From NCBI RefSeq assembly GCF_010682065.1, contig NZ_JAAGWG010000013.1, positions 1-64,000 on the forward strand: DNA of 64,000 bases, in the 5' to 3' direction. The position numbers were made by a program, and so were the translations under genes. Below the pieces are notes generated by a model. That model ran no database searches. It saw only the letters and a list, made by a program, of their open reading frames with translations, and had not been told where the DNA came from. Origin of the DNA: Blastococcus saxobsidens. GTDB taxonomy: Bacteria; Actinomycetota; Actinomycetes; Mycobacteriales; Geodermatophilaceae. Below, piece after piece: positions 1-8,990 of this stretch (within the stretch, counting starts at the first letter, position 1; every line of letters begins with the position of its first letter).

Positions 1-66
1 CCGGAGGACCGCGGTGTCATCACCTCCGGCCCCCACTCCGGAGGACCGCGGTGTCATCGCCTCCGG
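1..66. repeat. Tandem pair of 29-bp hairpin repeats
   Basis: Two copies of a 29-base unit lie at 1-29 and 38-66, differ at one base (A22 against G59) and are separated by 8 bases. Each starts CCGGAGG and ends CCTCCGG, so each can fold into a 7-bp stem. The window begins exactly at a repeat, so more copies may lie to the left. They sit downstream of the ABC-2 permease gene and may end its transcript. The unit was not seen elsewhere in the window. Confidence 0.7.
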
Positions 67-86
67 TCCCGCTCCGGGGTCCCGTG

Positions 87-905
87 CTAGCGCCGGTCCT
101 GCCAGCGGAAGGTCTTGACGCACAGGAACAGCCCGACGACGCACCAGACGGCCAGCACCAGCGCCACCCGGCCCAGCTCCCACGAACCGGCCGGCTCGTC
201 GGCGACCAGCGAGTCGGGCAGGAACACCGACCGCAGCCCCTGGGCCATCCACTTCAGCGGGAAGATCGCGGCGACGGTCTGCATCCAGGTCGGGATCTCG
301 CTGAACTGGAAGAAGACGCCGGAGATGAACTGCAGCACCAGCGCGAACGGGGTCACCGTCGCCGACGCCGAGCGGCCGTTCTTCGCCAGGCTCGACAGCG
401 CGATGCCCAGCAGCGTGCACGCCGCGGCCCCGAGCGCCGACACCCAGGCGAAGACGACCCAGTCCGAGCCCGACGGCAGGTCGATGTCGTAGAAGACGAC
501 GCCGATCAGCAGCAGCACGACGATGATCGCCACGGTCACCGCGAGGACCTGGACGACCTTGCCCACGAAGAAGGCGCTGCGCGGCATCGGGGTGCCGGCC
601 AGGTGCTTGAGGGTGCCGTCGGAGCGCTCGGTGGCGATGCTGATCGCCATGTTCTGCAGGCTGGCGCCGAGGATGCCGGCGGCGATGATCCCGGCCATGA
701 AGTACTGGGTGAAGCTGACGCCGTCGGACAGCTCGAAGTTCAGCACCGCGCCGAAGACCGTCAGCAGCAGCACCGGCAGGAGGAGCGTGAAGACCACCGA
801 CTCGCGCTGGCGGAAGAACTCCTTGAGCTCGACGACCGCGCGGGAGCGGTAGACGGAGGTCAGTGACGGGAGGGCCGCCTCGCGGGCGGGCTCGGTGGTC
901 GTCAT
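87..905 (-). CDS. ABC-2 type transporter, permease subunit
   Basis: 272-residue polytopic membrane protein with about six hydrophobic segments, typical of ABC-2 export permeases. The first follows a short cytoplasmic N-terminus (REFFRQRESVVFTLLLPVLL-like region near residues 30-50). A conserved segment, ATERSDGTLKHLAGTPMPR, at about residues 90-110 is the usual cytosolic loop contacting the ATPase. Its ATG overlaps the TGA of the upstream ATPase gene (ATGA), so the two are translationally coupled. Such pairs export drugs, lipids or polysaccharides; the substrate cannot be read from the sequence. Confidence 0.9.
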   Translation of the reverse strand: MTTTEPAREAALPSLTSVYRSRAVVELKEFFRQRESVVFTLLLPVLLLTVFGAVLNFELSDGVSFTQYFMAGIIAAGILGASLQNMAISIATERSDGTLKHLAGTPMPRSAFFVGKVVQVLAVTVAIIVVLLLIGVVFYDIDLPSGSDWVVFAWVSALGAAACTLLGIALSSLAKNGRSASATVTPFALVLQFISGVFFQFSEIPTWMQTVAAIFPLKWMAQGLRSVFLPDSLVADEPAGSWELGRVALVLAVWCVVGLFLCVKTFRWQDRR

Positions 906-1846
906 CGGGACACTCCCTCACCGGCGGCCGCGGTGCTGCCCGCACGCTCGCCCTCGCCGATCATCCGCAGGTAGACGTCCTCCAGCGTGGGCCGGGCGAC
1001 CACCAGGTCCGGCACCTCGCCGGGGAAGCGCTCGGCCAGGCCCCGCACGAAGGCGGTGGGGGTCGCGGTGGCCTCGGTGCGGCGGGCGCCGCCCTCGGTC
1101 CAGCTGACCACCGCCGGTGCCGTCTCGCGCCCGCCGAGGGCGGAGGGCACGGCCACCTCGGCGAGCCGTCCGCGGGCGATCACGCCCACCTGGTCGGCCA
1201 GCGCCTCGGCCTCGTCGAGGTAGTGCGTGGTCAGCAGCATGGTGGTGCCCAGGTCGCGCAGCGACCGGATCAGCGACCAGAACTGCCGCCGGGCCTCGGG
1301 GTCGAAGCCGGTCGTCGGCTCGTCGAGGAACAGCAGCGTCGGCCCGCCGACGATCCCCAGCGCGACGTCGAGCCGGCGGCGCTGCCCGCCGGAGAGCGCC
1401 TTGGCGCGGACGCCGGCCTTCTCGGTGAGGCCCACCAGCTCCAGCACCTCGTCGGCGTCGCGCGGACGCGGGTAGTACGACGCCTGCGCGCGCACCAGCT
1501 CCCGCACCGACAGCTGGCTGTCGCCGCCGCCGGACTGCAGCACGATGCCCAGCTGCGCCTTCCAGCGGCGGGTGCCCGCGGCGGGGTCGGCGCCCAGCAC
1601 GCGGACCTCACCGGCGTCGCGGCCGCGGTAGCCCTCGCAGATCTCCACCGTCGTCGTCTTGCCGGCGCCGTTGGGCCCGAGCAGGGCGAAGATCTCGCCG
1701 CGCTGGATGTCGAGGTCCAGCCCGTCGACCGCGGTGAAGTCGCCGTAGCGCTTGACCAGCCCGCGGATGGAGATCGCGGCGTCCGGGTCGAGCGGGGCAC
1801 CGCTGGGCACCGGCCGCACCTCGGGGGCCGCGGGAGTCCGTGTCAC
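902..1846 (-). CDS. ABC transporter ATP-binding protein (DrrA/CcmA type)
   Basis: 314-residue nucleotide-binding subunit partnering the permease encoded immediately downstream. It shows Walker A (GPNGAGKTTT), the signature LSGGQRRRLDVA, Walker B (LLFLDEPTTGFD) and the switch His (LLTTHYLDEAEA). A C-terminal extension after the core resembles the DrrA-type accessory domain. The GTG start has no Shine-Dalgarno sequence but lies 6 bases after a CACTGT -10 hexamer, so the mRNA is probably leaderless. Substrate unknown; a self-resistance or lipid exporter is possible. Confidence 0.92.
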   Translation of the reverse strand: MTRTPAAPEVRPVPSGAPLDPDAAISIRGLVKRYGDFTAVDGLDLDIQRGEIFALLGPNGAGKTTTVEICEGYRGRDAGEVRVLGADPAAGTRRWKAQLGIVLQSGGGDSQLSVRELVRAQASYYPRPRDADEVLELVGLTEKAGVRAKALSGGQRRRLDVALGIVGGPTLLFLDEPTTGFDPEARRQFWSLIRSLRDLGTTMLLTTHYLDEAEALADQVGVIARGRLAEVAVPSALGGRETAPAVVSWTEGGARRTEATATPTAFVRGLAERFPGEVPDLVVARPTLEDVYLRMIGEGERAGSTAAAGEGVSR

Positions 1847-1852
1847 GAGAAG

Positions 1853-1858
1853 ACAGTG
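1853..1858 (-). promoter_or_regulatory. -10 hexamer CACTGT for the ABC exporter, leaderless start
   Basis: CACTGT on the minus strand ends 6 bases before the GTG of the ATPase gene, the spacing expected when transcription starts at the start codon. No clear -35 was seen. Confidence 0.4.
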
Positions 1859-1895
1859 TCCCCTATGGAGCTGGGACGCCCCGGGCCCCCGCTCG

Positions 1896-3176
1896 TCACG
1901 CCGTGATGCGCTCCAGGACGAGGGGAAGGGGCGTGTCGTCGGTGTCGACGCCGATCGCGCCCTCCAACGCCTCCAGCGCCCGTGGCAGGCGGGCGGCGTC
2001 GTCGGTCTGCAGCTCGAGCAGCGGCTGGCCGGCGGTCACCTGCTCCCCCACCCCGGCGGTCCAGGTGATCCCCGCCGCGGCCGACACCGGGTCCTCCTTG
2101 CGGGCCCGGCCGGCACCCAGCCGCCAGGCGGCGACGCCCAGGGCGTAGGCGTCGAGCCGGGTCAGCGTGCCACTGGCCGGGGCCGTCACCACGTGGGTCT
2201 CGGCCGGCTCCGGCAGGGGCGCGTCGGGGTCGCCGCCCTGCGCGGCGATCATCCGCCGCCACACGTCCATGGCCCGGCCGTCGCGCAGCGCGTCGGCGGG
2301 GTCGACGTCCGGGCGGCCGGCGCCGGCCAGCATCTCCCGCGCCAGCGCGAGGGTCAGCTCGACGACGTCGGCCGGCCCGCCACCGGCGAGGACCTCGACG
2401 GACTCGGCCACCTCGACCGCGTTGCCGGCGGACCGGCCCAGCGGCCGGTCCATCGCCGTCACCAGGGCCACCGTGCGGACGCCGGCCGCCGTGCCGAGGC
2501 CGACCATGGTGCGGGCCAGCGTGCGGGCGTCCTCGGCGCTCTTCATGAACGCACCCGAGCCGGTCTTCACGTCCAGCACCAGCGCGTCGGCGCCCTCGGC
2601 GATCTTCTTGCTCATGATCGAGCTGGCGATCAGCGGGATCGACTCCACGGTGCCGGTGACGTCGCGCAGCGCGTAGAGCAGCTTGTCCGCCGGCGCCAGG
2701 TCGTTGCCCGCCGCGCAGATCACCGCCCCGACCTCGCGCAGCTGGGCCAGGTAGGCCTCCTCGTGCACGTCGGCGCGCCAGCCCGGGATCGACTCCAGCT
2801 TGTCCAGGGTGCCGCCGGTGTGACCGAGCCCCCGACCCGACAGCTGGGGCACCGCGACGCCGCAGGCGGCGACCAGCGGCGCGAGCGGCAGGGTGATCTT
2901 GTCGCCGACGCCCCCGGTGGAGTGCTTGTCCGCCGTCGGTCGGCCCAGCGACGAGAGGTCCTTCCGCTCCCCGGAGTCGATCATCGCCTGCGTCCAGGCC
3001 GCCAGCTCGCCCGCGGCCATGCCCCGGAAGAACACCGCCATGAGCAGCGCGCTCATCTGCTCGTCGGGCACCGCGCCGCGGGTGTAGGCGTCGATGACCC
3101 AGCGGATCTGCTCGCCGGAGAGCTCGACGCCGTCCCGCTTCGCCCGGATGACGTCGATCGCGTCGTGCCCGGCCAT
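1896..3176 (-). CDS. deoA: Thymidine (pyrimidine-nucleoside) phosphorylase
   Basis: 426-residue enzyme for phosphorolysis of thymidine and deoxyuridine to base plus deoxyribose-1-phosphate. The family signature SGRGLGHTGGTLDKLE is present, with the phosphate/substrate loops KHSTGGVGDK and KTGSGAFMKS. The N-terminal helical domain (residues about 1-65), the large alpha/beta domain and the C-terminal domain are complete. The start is the ATG overlapping the cytidine deaminase stop (TGATG). It is the last gene of the nucleoside uptake operon, giving a route from imported deoxycytidine via deoxyuridine to usable sugar phosphate. Confidence 0.95.
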   Translation of the reverse strand: MAGHDAIDVIRAKRDGVELSGEQIRWVIDAYTRGAVPDEQMSALLMAVFFRGMAAGELAAWTQAMIDSGERKDLSSLGRPTADKHSTGGVGDKITLPLAPLVAACGVAVPQLSGRGLGHTGGTLDKLESIPGWRADVHEEAYLAQLREVGAVICAAGNDLAPADKLLYALRDVTGTVESIPLIASSIMSKKIAEGADALVLDVKTGSGAFMKSAEDARTLARTMVGLGTAAGVRTVALVTAMDRPLGRSAGNAVEVAESVEVLAGGGPADVVELTLALAREMLAGAGRPDVDPADALRDGRAMDVWRRMIAAQGGDPDAPLPEPAETHVVTAPASGTLTRLDAYALGVAAWRLGAGRARKEDPVSAAAGITWTAGVGEQVTAGQPLLELQTDDAARLPRALEALEGAIGVDTDDTPLPLVLERITA

Positions 3177-3601
3177 CAGCCCTGCCCCCGCTCCGCCGCC
3201 GCGACCAGGTCGTCCGGCCCGAACGCGTCGGGCAGCACCTCGCGCATGGGCACGATGCCCAGGGACACCGTCTCGATGAGCATGTCCGCTCCCCCGTGCT
3301 CCCACAGCAGCTGCCGGCAGCGACCGCACGGCATCAGCGGCTGCCCGTCCCCGCCGACGCAGGCCACGGCCACCAGCCGCCCGCCACCGCTGCGGGCGAG
3401 GTCGCTGACCATCCCGCACTCGGCGCACAGGGCCAGCCCGTAGGACGCGTTCTCCACGTTGCAGCCGGTCACCACGCGGCCGTCGTCCACCAGCCCGGCG
3501 ACGCCGACCGGGAACTTCGAGTACGGCGCGTAGGCATGGGTCATGGCCTCGCGGGCGGCGGCCCGCAGGGCGTCCCAGTCCGGCTCGGGCAGGGCGGTCA
3601 C
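3176..3601 (-). CDS. cdd: Cytidine deaminase
   Basis: 141-residue zinc enzyme deaminating cytidine and deoxycytidine to uridine and deoxyuridine. The zinc/catalytic motifs are visible as CAE (in ALCAECGMV) and PCGRCRQ, and the substrate-binding segment is NVENASYG. Length matches the homotetrameric family. The start is GTG, overlapping the permease stop by one base (TAGTG), and the stop overlaps the deoA start (TGATG), so it sits in the middle of a tightly coupled operon. It feeds the product of nucleoside import to the phosphorylase. Confidence 0.96.
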   Translation of the reverse strand: MTALPEPDWDALRAAAREAMTHAYAPYSKFPVGVAGLVDDGRVVTGCNVENASYGLALCAECGMVSDLARSGGGRLVAVACVGGDGQPLMPCGRCRQLLWEHGGADMLIETVSLGIVPMREVLPDAFGPDDLVAAAERGQG

Positions 3602-4884
3602 TAGTGGTCCCCTCGTCGGTACACCAGACCGTCGGCCTTGGGCATTCGCAGCCGCTGCGCGGCAAGCGAGAGCACCAGCAGCGTGATCAGGTGCGGGGTG
3701 AAGGAGACGATGCCCTCGGGCAGCTCCTCGATGGTCAGGTAGGCGACCAGGCTGGCGGCGGCGAAGACGACGGCCAGCACCGCCTGGACGAGCCGGCGGC
3801 GGCCGACCTGGTAGAAGGCGACGGCCAGCAGCAGGATCGCGATCAGCAGCAGCAGCGCCACGACGGCGCCGCGGCTGCGCAGCTGCAGACCGTCGGCGAA
3901 GCCGAAGAGCCCCGCACCGGCGGCCAGGCCGCCGGGCCGCCAGTTGCCGAAGATCAGCGCCGCCAGGCCGATGAACCCGCGGCCACCGGTCTGCCCCTCG
4001 CGGTAGATGTTGGCGACGAACACCAGCGCCACACCGCCGAGGCCGGCGAGAGCGCCGGAGATGATCACCGCGATGTACTTCAGCCGGTAGACCGGCACCC
4101 CGAGGGTGTCCGCGGCGGCGGGGTTCTCACCGCAGGAGCGCAGCCGGAGCCCGAAGGCGGTGCGCCACAGCAGCAGGTAGCTGGCGGGCACCAGCAGCAC
4201 CGCGAGCAGGGTCAGGACGCCCACGCCGCTGGTCAGGCCGCGCAGCAGCCCGGCGACGTCGGAGACCAGGAACCAGTGCGCGCGTTCGACGTCCCCCAGG
4301 AGGTCCGGACCGCTGGACAGCACCGGCAGCGAGAAGCTCGGTGGCCGGCTCGCCAGCGCCGGGGACTGGGTGACGCCACCGCCCTCGGTCCCACCGGCGT
4401 ACAGCAGCTCGGAGAGGAAGCGGACGACGCCCTCGGCCAGGATGTTGATCGCCACACCGGAGACGACGTGGTCGACGCCGAAGGTCACCGTGGCGACGGC
4501 GTGCAGCAGCCCGCCCACGGCGCCGAAGACGGCACCGCCGATGATCGCGGCGCCCCAGCCCCACTGGTAGCCGGCCCAGCCGGCGCCCCAGGTGCCGAGG
4601 ATCATCATCCCCTCGAGGCCGATGTTCACCACGCCCGCGCGCTCGGCGAACAGGCCGCCGAGCGCGGCCAGGCCGATCGGCACGGCGAGCAGCAGCGCCG
4701 CGGCGAACGTCGACGACGAGGTCAGCGCCTGCTCGCCGGAGATGATCCGGACGGCGGACATCAGCAGCATCAGGCCGACGAACAGCCAGGCGATCCGGCG
4801 GCTGCGGCCGCCACCGAGGAAGAGCTCGGTCAGCGGTCCCCGGTTCGCGCCGGGAGCCGGGGGTGCGGACGTCGCGGTGCTCAT
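3601..4884 (-). CDS. Nucleoside ABC transporter permease (YufQ type)
   Basis: 427-residue membrane protein of the branched-chain/simple-sugar permease superfamily (BPD_transp_2), second permease of a BMP-type nucleoside importer. Typical motifs are GLFAERAGVVNIGLEGMMI near the first third and RSCGENPAAADTLGV in the cytoplasmic coupling loop. About 8-10 hydrophobic segments can be picked out. The ATG overlaps the upstream permease stop (ATGA). It forms the channel with the 395-residue permease and is energised by the double-domain ATPase. Confidence 0.93.
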   Translation of the reverse strand: MSTATSAPPAPGANRGPLTELFLGGGRSRRIAWLFVGLMLLMSAVRIISGEQALTSSSTFAAALLLAVPIGLAALGGLFAERAGVVNIGLEGMMILGTWGAGWAGYQWGWGAAIIGGAVFGAVGGLLHAVATVTFGVDHVVSGVAINILAEGVVRFLSELLYAGGTEGGGVTQSPALASRPPSFSLPVLSSGPDLLGDVERAHWFLVSDVAGLLRGLTSGVGVLTLLAVLLVPASYLLLWRTAFGLRLRSCGENPAAADTLGVPVYRLKYIAVIISGALAGLGGVALVFVANIYREGQTGGRGFIGLAALIFGNWRPGGLAAGAGLFGFADGLQLRSRGAVVALLLLIAILLLAVAFYQVGRRRLVQAVLAVVFAAASLVAYLTIEELPEGIVSFTPHLITLLVLSLAAQRLRMPKADGLVYRRGDH

Positions 4885-6068
4885 GCCCCGGCCTCCTGGC
4901 GGTCGTCGGTGATGCGGGTGCCGACCGGGCCACCGGGGCCGGCGGAGGTCCCGCCGTCGGCGGTGCCGGAGTCGCCCTGGCCGCTGGCCCGGCCGGCGCG
5001 ACGGCGGGTGAGCTGCTTGGCGACCTCGTTGGCGACGACCACCGAGAGCACGATGGTGCCCTGGATGATCGTGACCACCGACGCCGGGATGTCGGCGAAC
5101 TGCAGCGGCACCGCCGCCCGGTCGAGGAAGGCGAACAGCAGCGCGGCGAACGCGATGCCGACCGGGGAGTTGCGGCCGAGCAGCGCGACGGCGATGCCGA
5201 GGAAGCCCAGGCCGGCGGTGAACTCGGTGCCGAAGTGGTGGGTGTCGCCCAGCAGGTCGGGCAGGCCGATCAGGCCTGCGATCGCACCGGAGATCAGCAT
5301 CGTCTTGATGACCATGGCGCGGGCGTCGATGCCGCTGGCGGTGGCCGCCGACGGCGACAGCCCGGTGGCCCGCAGGTCGAAGCCGAACCGGGTCCGCTTG
5401 ATGAGCACCGAGACGACCACTCCCACGACGACCGCCACGAGCAGGAAGCCGAAGAGCTGGCCGCGCGGCTGCTCGAGGCCGAGCAGGTCGAACACCCCGT
5501 TGATCGCGGGGAAGCGACCGGACTCGGGGATGTCGGTCGTGGTGATGATCGCCGCGCCCTCCTCGCTGCCCCGCAGGGGGCCGGTGAGCAGGAACGAGGC
5601 GGTGCCGAGCGCGATGAAGTTCAGCATGATCGAGCTGATCACCTCGCTGACGCCGCGGGTGACCTTGAGGACGGCGACGATGCCGGCCCAGACGGCGCCG
5701 ACGGCCATGGCGACCACGATGATCAGCAGGACGTGCAGCGGCGCGGGCAGCACGACGGCCGCACCGGCACCGGCGGCGATGACGGTGGCCATGCGGTACT
5801 GGCCCTCGACGCCGATGTTGAACAGCCCCATGCGGAAGGCGACCGCGACCGCCAGGCCCGACAGGAACAGCGGGACGGCGCGGTTGAGGATCACCACGAT
5901 CGACTGGGTCTGCTGCGCCGGGGTGTCCCCGAAGTCGAACAGCACGCGCAGCGCCACCGCCGGGTCCTGCCCGATCAGCAGGATGACGACAGCGGTCAGG
6001 ACGATCGCGACGACGACGGCGAGCGCGGGCGCGAACAGCGACGCCCCGATGCGGCGGAGGGCGCTCAC
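4881..6068 (-). CDS. Nucleoside ABC transporter permease (YufP type)
   Basis: 395-residue polytopic permease of the same superfamily. The segment VAFRMGLFNIGVEGQYRMA is diagnostic for the YufP side of BMP-linked importers, and the loop after TRGVSEVISSIMLNFIALG is well conserved. A hydrophilic C-terminal tail of about 40 residues rich in Gly, Ala and Thr has no recognised role. The start overlaps the ATPase stop (ATGA) and the stop overlaps the next permease, so stoichiometric coupled translation is likely. Confidence 0.93.
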   Translation of the reverse strand: MSALRRIGASLFAPALAVVVAIVLTAVVILLIGQDPAVALRVLFDFGDTPAQQTQSIVVILNRAVPLFLSGLAVAVAFRMGLFNIGVEGQYRMATVIAAGAGAAVVLPAPLHVLLIIVVAMAVGAVWAGIVAVLKVTRGVSEVISSIMLNFIALGTASFLLTGPLRGSEEGAAIITTTDIPESGRFPAINGVFDLLGLEQPRGQLFGFLLVAVVVGVVVSVLIKRTRFGFDLRATGLSPSAATASGIDARAMVIKTMLISGAIAGLIGLPDLLGDTHHFGTEFTAGLGFLGIAVALLGRNSPVGIAFAALLFAFLDRAAVPLQFADIPASVVTIIQGTIVLSVVVANEVAKQLTRRRAGRASGQGDSGTADGGTSAGPGGPVGTRITDDRQEAGA

Positions 6069-7633
6069 GCGGCACCCACCGAGCCGTCGTGGGCGCCGGT
6101 CATGTGGCCGCCCAGCTCCTCCGGCGTCAGCGACGACGGGTCGAGCGAGGCCACCAGCCGGCCGCGCAGCATCACGTGCAGCGTGTCGGACAGGCCGATC
6201 AGCTCGTCCAGGTCCGCCGAGATCAACAGGATCCCCATCCCCTCCGCGCGGGCGTCCTTGAGCAGCTCCCAGATGGACGCCTGCGCGCCGACGTCGACAC
6301 CCCGCGTGGGGTGGGCGGCGATCAGCAGCTTGGGAGCGGCGCTCATCTCGCGCCCGATGATCAGCTTCTGCTGGTTGCCGCCGGACAGGGCGCCGGCCGG
6401 CGTGTCCGGCCCGGGGGCGCGGACGTCGTACTCGCGCATGATGCGCTCGGTGTCGGCCCGGGCGGAGCGGCGGTCGATGAACCAGCCCTTCACCGCCGGC
6501 GGGCGGGTCTGGTGGCCCAGGATCCGGTTCTCCCAGAGCGGGGCGTCCAGCAGCATGCCCTGGCGGTGCCGGTCCTCCGGGATGAAGCCCAGGCCGGCCT
6601 CGCGGCGGGCCCGGGTGCTCCAGCGGGTGATGTCCTGGCCGGCGAACGACACCGTGCCCGAGGCCAGCGAGCGCAGCCCCATGACCGCCTCGACGAGCTC
6701 GGCCTGGCCGTTGCCCTCGACCCCGGCGATGCCCACGACCTCGCCCTCGCGCACGGTGAGCGCGACGTCGTCGACCGCGGGACGGCCGACGAGGGAAGGG
6801 ACCGTGAGGCCGGTCAGCTGGAGGACGGGCTTCTCGCGGACCGTCGACGACCGGGTCTCCGGGGAGGGGAGCTCGGAGCCGACCATCAGCTCGGCCAGCT
6901 GGCGCGCAGTCGTCGTCCGCGGGTCGGCGGTGCCCACGGTGGTGCCGCGCCGGATCACGGTGATCGAGTCGGCGACCTTGCGGACCTCGTCGAGCTTGTG
7001 CGAGATGAAGATGACCGTGAGGCCCTCGCGCTTGAGCTCACCCAGGTTGCCGAAGAGCTCGTCGACCTCCTGCGGGACGAGGACGGCGGTCGGCTCGTCG
7101 AGGATCAGCGTGGTGGCGCCGCGGTAGAGGACCTTGGCGATCTCGACGCGCTGCCGGTCGCCGACGCCGAGGTCCTCGACCAGCACGTCGGGCTCGAGGT
7201 TGAGCGCGTAGCGGTCGGAGAGCTCGCGGATGCGGCGCCCGGCCTCGGCCCGGTCGAGCCGGCCCCCCCTGGTCGGCTCGCTGCCCAGGACGATGTTCTC
7301 CAGGACGGTGAAGTTGTCGGCCAGCATGAAGTGCTGGTGGACCATGCCGATGCCGGCGGCGATCGCGTCGGACGGGCTGCGCAGCTGGGTCTCGCGGCCG
7401 TCGAGCAGGATCGTGCCCTCGTCGGGGCGGTGCATCCCGTACAGCGTCTTCATCAGCGTGGACTTGCCCGCGCCGTTCTCGCCGACGATGGCGTGCACCT
7501 CGCCGCGCCGGACGCGCAGCTCGATGTCGCGGTTGGCGACGACACCGGGGAAGCGCTTGGTGATGCCACGCAGCTCGACGGCGTACGGGGCGCCGTCCCC
7601 CGGCGGGGAACCGGTCGCTCCTGCTGCGGCCAT
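6065..7633 (-). CDS. Nucleoside ABC transporter ATP-binding protein, two fused domains (YufO type)
   Basis: 522-residue ATPase carrying two nucleotide-binding domains in one chain, as in sugar and nucleoside importers. The first half has a full Walker A (GENGAGKST) and Walker B (LILDEPTAVL). The second half has a degenerate P-loop (GVEGNGQ), signature LSGGNQQKLIIGRE and a Walker B-like AAHPTRGVDVGA in which the usual Asp-Glu is missing, as is normal for the second domain of this class. The ATG was chosen because GAGAGAGG stands 6 bases before it. A strong hairpin separates it from the lipoprotein gene upstream. Confidence 0.93.
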   Translation of the reverse strand: MAAAGATGSPPGDGAPYAVELRGITKRFPGVVANRDIELRVRRGEVHAIVGENGAGKSTLMKTLYGMHRPDEGTILLDGRETQLRSPSDAIAAGIGMVHQHFMLADNFTVLENIVLGSEPTRGGRLDRAEAGRRIRELSDRYALNLEPDVLVEDLGVGDRQRVEIAKVLYRGATTLILDEPTAVLVPQEVDELFGNLGELKREGLTVIFISHKLDEVRKVADSITVIRRGTTVGTADPRTTTARQLAELMVGSELPSPETRSSTVREKPVLQLTGLTVPSLVGRPAVDDVALTVREGEVVGIAGVEGNGQAELVEAVMGLRSLASGTVSFAGQDITRWSTRARREAGLGFIPEDRHRQGMLLDAPLWENRILGHQTRPPAVKGWFIDRRSARADTERIMREYDVRAPGPDTPAGALSGGNQQKLIIGREMSAAPKLLIAAHPTRGVDVGAQASIWELLKDARAEGMGILLISADLDELIGLSDTLHVMLRGRLVASLDPSSLTPEELGGHMTGAHDGSVGAA

Positions 7634-7838
7634 GGTGGGCCTCTCTCTCGCGGTGCGGCCGCGGGTCGGCGGCGCACGTCCACTCGTCTGCACCGGCGGG
7701 GAGCAGGTCGTGCGTCTCCCACCGGGTCCTGCCGGGACCGGGTGCGGCCACCGGCCGCCGGATGCGGCACGGGCATGATCCCGCACCGCGTCCCGCGGTC
7801 ACCGCCCGCCCCCGCGGCCGGTCCCCCCTGGATCACGA

Positions 7839-7874
7839 CGGCGGGCCCGGGCGCATGCGCACCCGGGCCCGCCG
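7839..7874 (-). terminator. Hairpin between the BMP lipoprotein and transporter ATPase genes
   Basis: Perfect 13-bp stem: CGGCGGGCCCGGG at 7839-7851 pairs with CCCGGGCCCGCCG at 7862-7874, with a 10-base loop that is itself nearly self-complementary. It lies 54 bases past the lipoprotein stop and 205 bases before the ATPase start on the transcribed strand. No U-tract follows. It may terminate part of the transcripts or protect the upstream mRNA 3' end, making more binding protein than transporter. Confidence 0.7.
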
Positions 7875-7928
7875 TGGACCGATCCGGTTCGGCGCAGGCC
7901 CACCGGGAAGGCGGGCCCGCGCCGGAGA

Positions 7929-8990
7929 TCACGGGGTGGTCGGGACCTCGATGTCGCCGTCGATGATCTGCTGGCGGTAGTCCTCGATGACGTCCTGGAT
8001 GTCGTCGATGAAGCCGCCGGAGGTCGACAGGGCGATGCCGCCGGTCTCCAGGTCGTTCAGGATGTCGCTGCCGCCCTCGAGGTCGCCCGCGGCGAAGTCC
8101 TCGATGTAGCCCTCGACGGCGTTGTCGACCCGCTTGAGCATCGACGTCATGATCACGGCCTGCTGCTCGGCCGAGGCGCTCAGGTACTGGTCGGAGTCGA
8201 CGCCGATGGCGCGCTGACCGGCCTCGACGGCCGCCTCGAAGACGCCCTCACCGGAACCACCAGCGGCGTGGAAGACGATGTCCGCGCCCGCCTGGTACAT
8301 GCCCTGCGCCGCGACCTTGCCGCCCTCGGGGTCACCGAAGCCGGAGGGGTCACCGGCCGGCGAGAGGTACTTGACGTCGACGATGACGTCCGGGTTCACG
8401 GCCTTGGCGCCGGCCTCGAAGCCCGCCTGGAACTTGCCGATCAGCGGGCTCTCCTGGCCACCCACGAAACCGACGTGACCCGTGGCGCTCTTCGACGCGG
8501 CGGCGACGCCGGCGAGGAAGCTGCCCTCCTCCTCGGCGAAGACCAGACCGGTGAGGTTGTCCACGCCCATCTCCGAGACGGAGGTGTCGACGATGGCGAA
8601 CTGGGTGTCCGGGTACTCGGCGGCGATGTCGCCGATGATGTCCCCGTAGGCGAAGCCGACGGCGATGACCGGGTTGAAGTCGTTCTCGGCGAGCTGGGTC
8701 AGCAGCTCGGCGCGGTCGGAGCCGTCCGCGTTCGGCGAGAGCTCCTGGATGTCCTCCTTGACGTCGCCGCCGGCGGCCTTGACGGCCGCCTCGACACCGG
8801 CGATCGCCGAGTCGTTGAAGGACTTGTCGCCGCGACCGCCGGTGTCGTAGGCGACACCCACCTTGAGGTCGCCCTCGCCACCGCCGCTGGTGCCACCGGA
8901 GCTGTTCTCGTCGTCGCTGGCACAGGCCGCCAGGGCCAGGCTGCCGGCCAGCAGCAGCGCCGCGGCCTTCGTCATCCGCGCAGGGCGCAA
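7929..8990 (-). CDS. BMP family nucleoside-binding lipoprotein
   Basis: 353-residue extracellular solute-binding lipoprotein of the basic-membrane-protein (PnrA-like) family, which captures purine and pyrimidine nucleosides. The signal peptide ends in a lipobox, LALAAC, near residue 25, followed by a Gly/Ser linker. The mature part holds the family motifs VGVAYDTGGRGDKSFNDSA and the hinge segment FVGGQESPLIGKFQAGFEAG. The TTG start is preferred because GAGGAG stands 6 bases before it; the next in-frame ATG (8975) has no ribosome site. A TAGCGT at 9105-9110 on this strand could be the -10 of the operon. Confidence 0.92.
   Translation of the reverse strand: MRPARMTKAAALLLAGSLALAACASDDENSSGGTSGGGEGDLKVGVAYDTGGRGDKSFNDSAIAGVEAAVKAAGGDVKEDIQELSPNADGSDRAELLTQLAENDFNPVIAVGFAYGDIIGDIAAEYPDTQFAIVDTSVSEMGVDNLTGLVFAEEEGSFLAGVAAASKSATGHVGFVGGQESPLIGKFQAGFEAGAKAVNPDVIVDVKYLSPAGDPSGFGDPEGGKVAAQGMYQAGADIVFHAAGGSGEGVFEAAVEAGQRAIGVDSDQYLSASAEQQAVIMTSMLKRVDNAVEGYIEDFAAGDLEGGSDILNDLETGGIALSTSGGFIDDIQDVIEDYRQQIIDGDIEVPTTP

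Noticed and set aside
1..66. CRISPR repeats of 29 bases
   Set aside because: Spacing is only 8 bases and just two units are visible.
3604..6261. Long plus-strand frame over the nucleoside permease genes
   Set aside because: Opposite strand encodes two clear permeases with coupled starts; the frame is low complexity.
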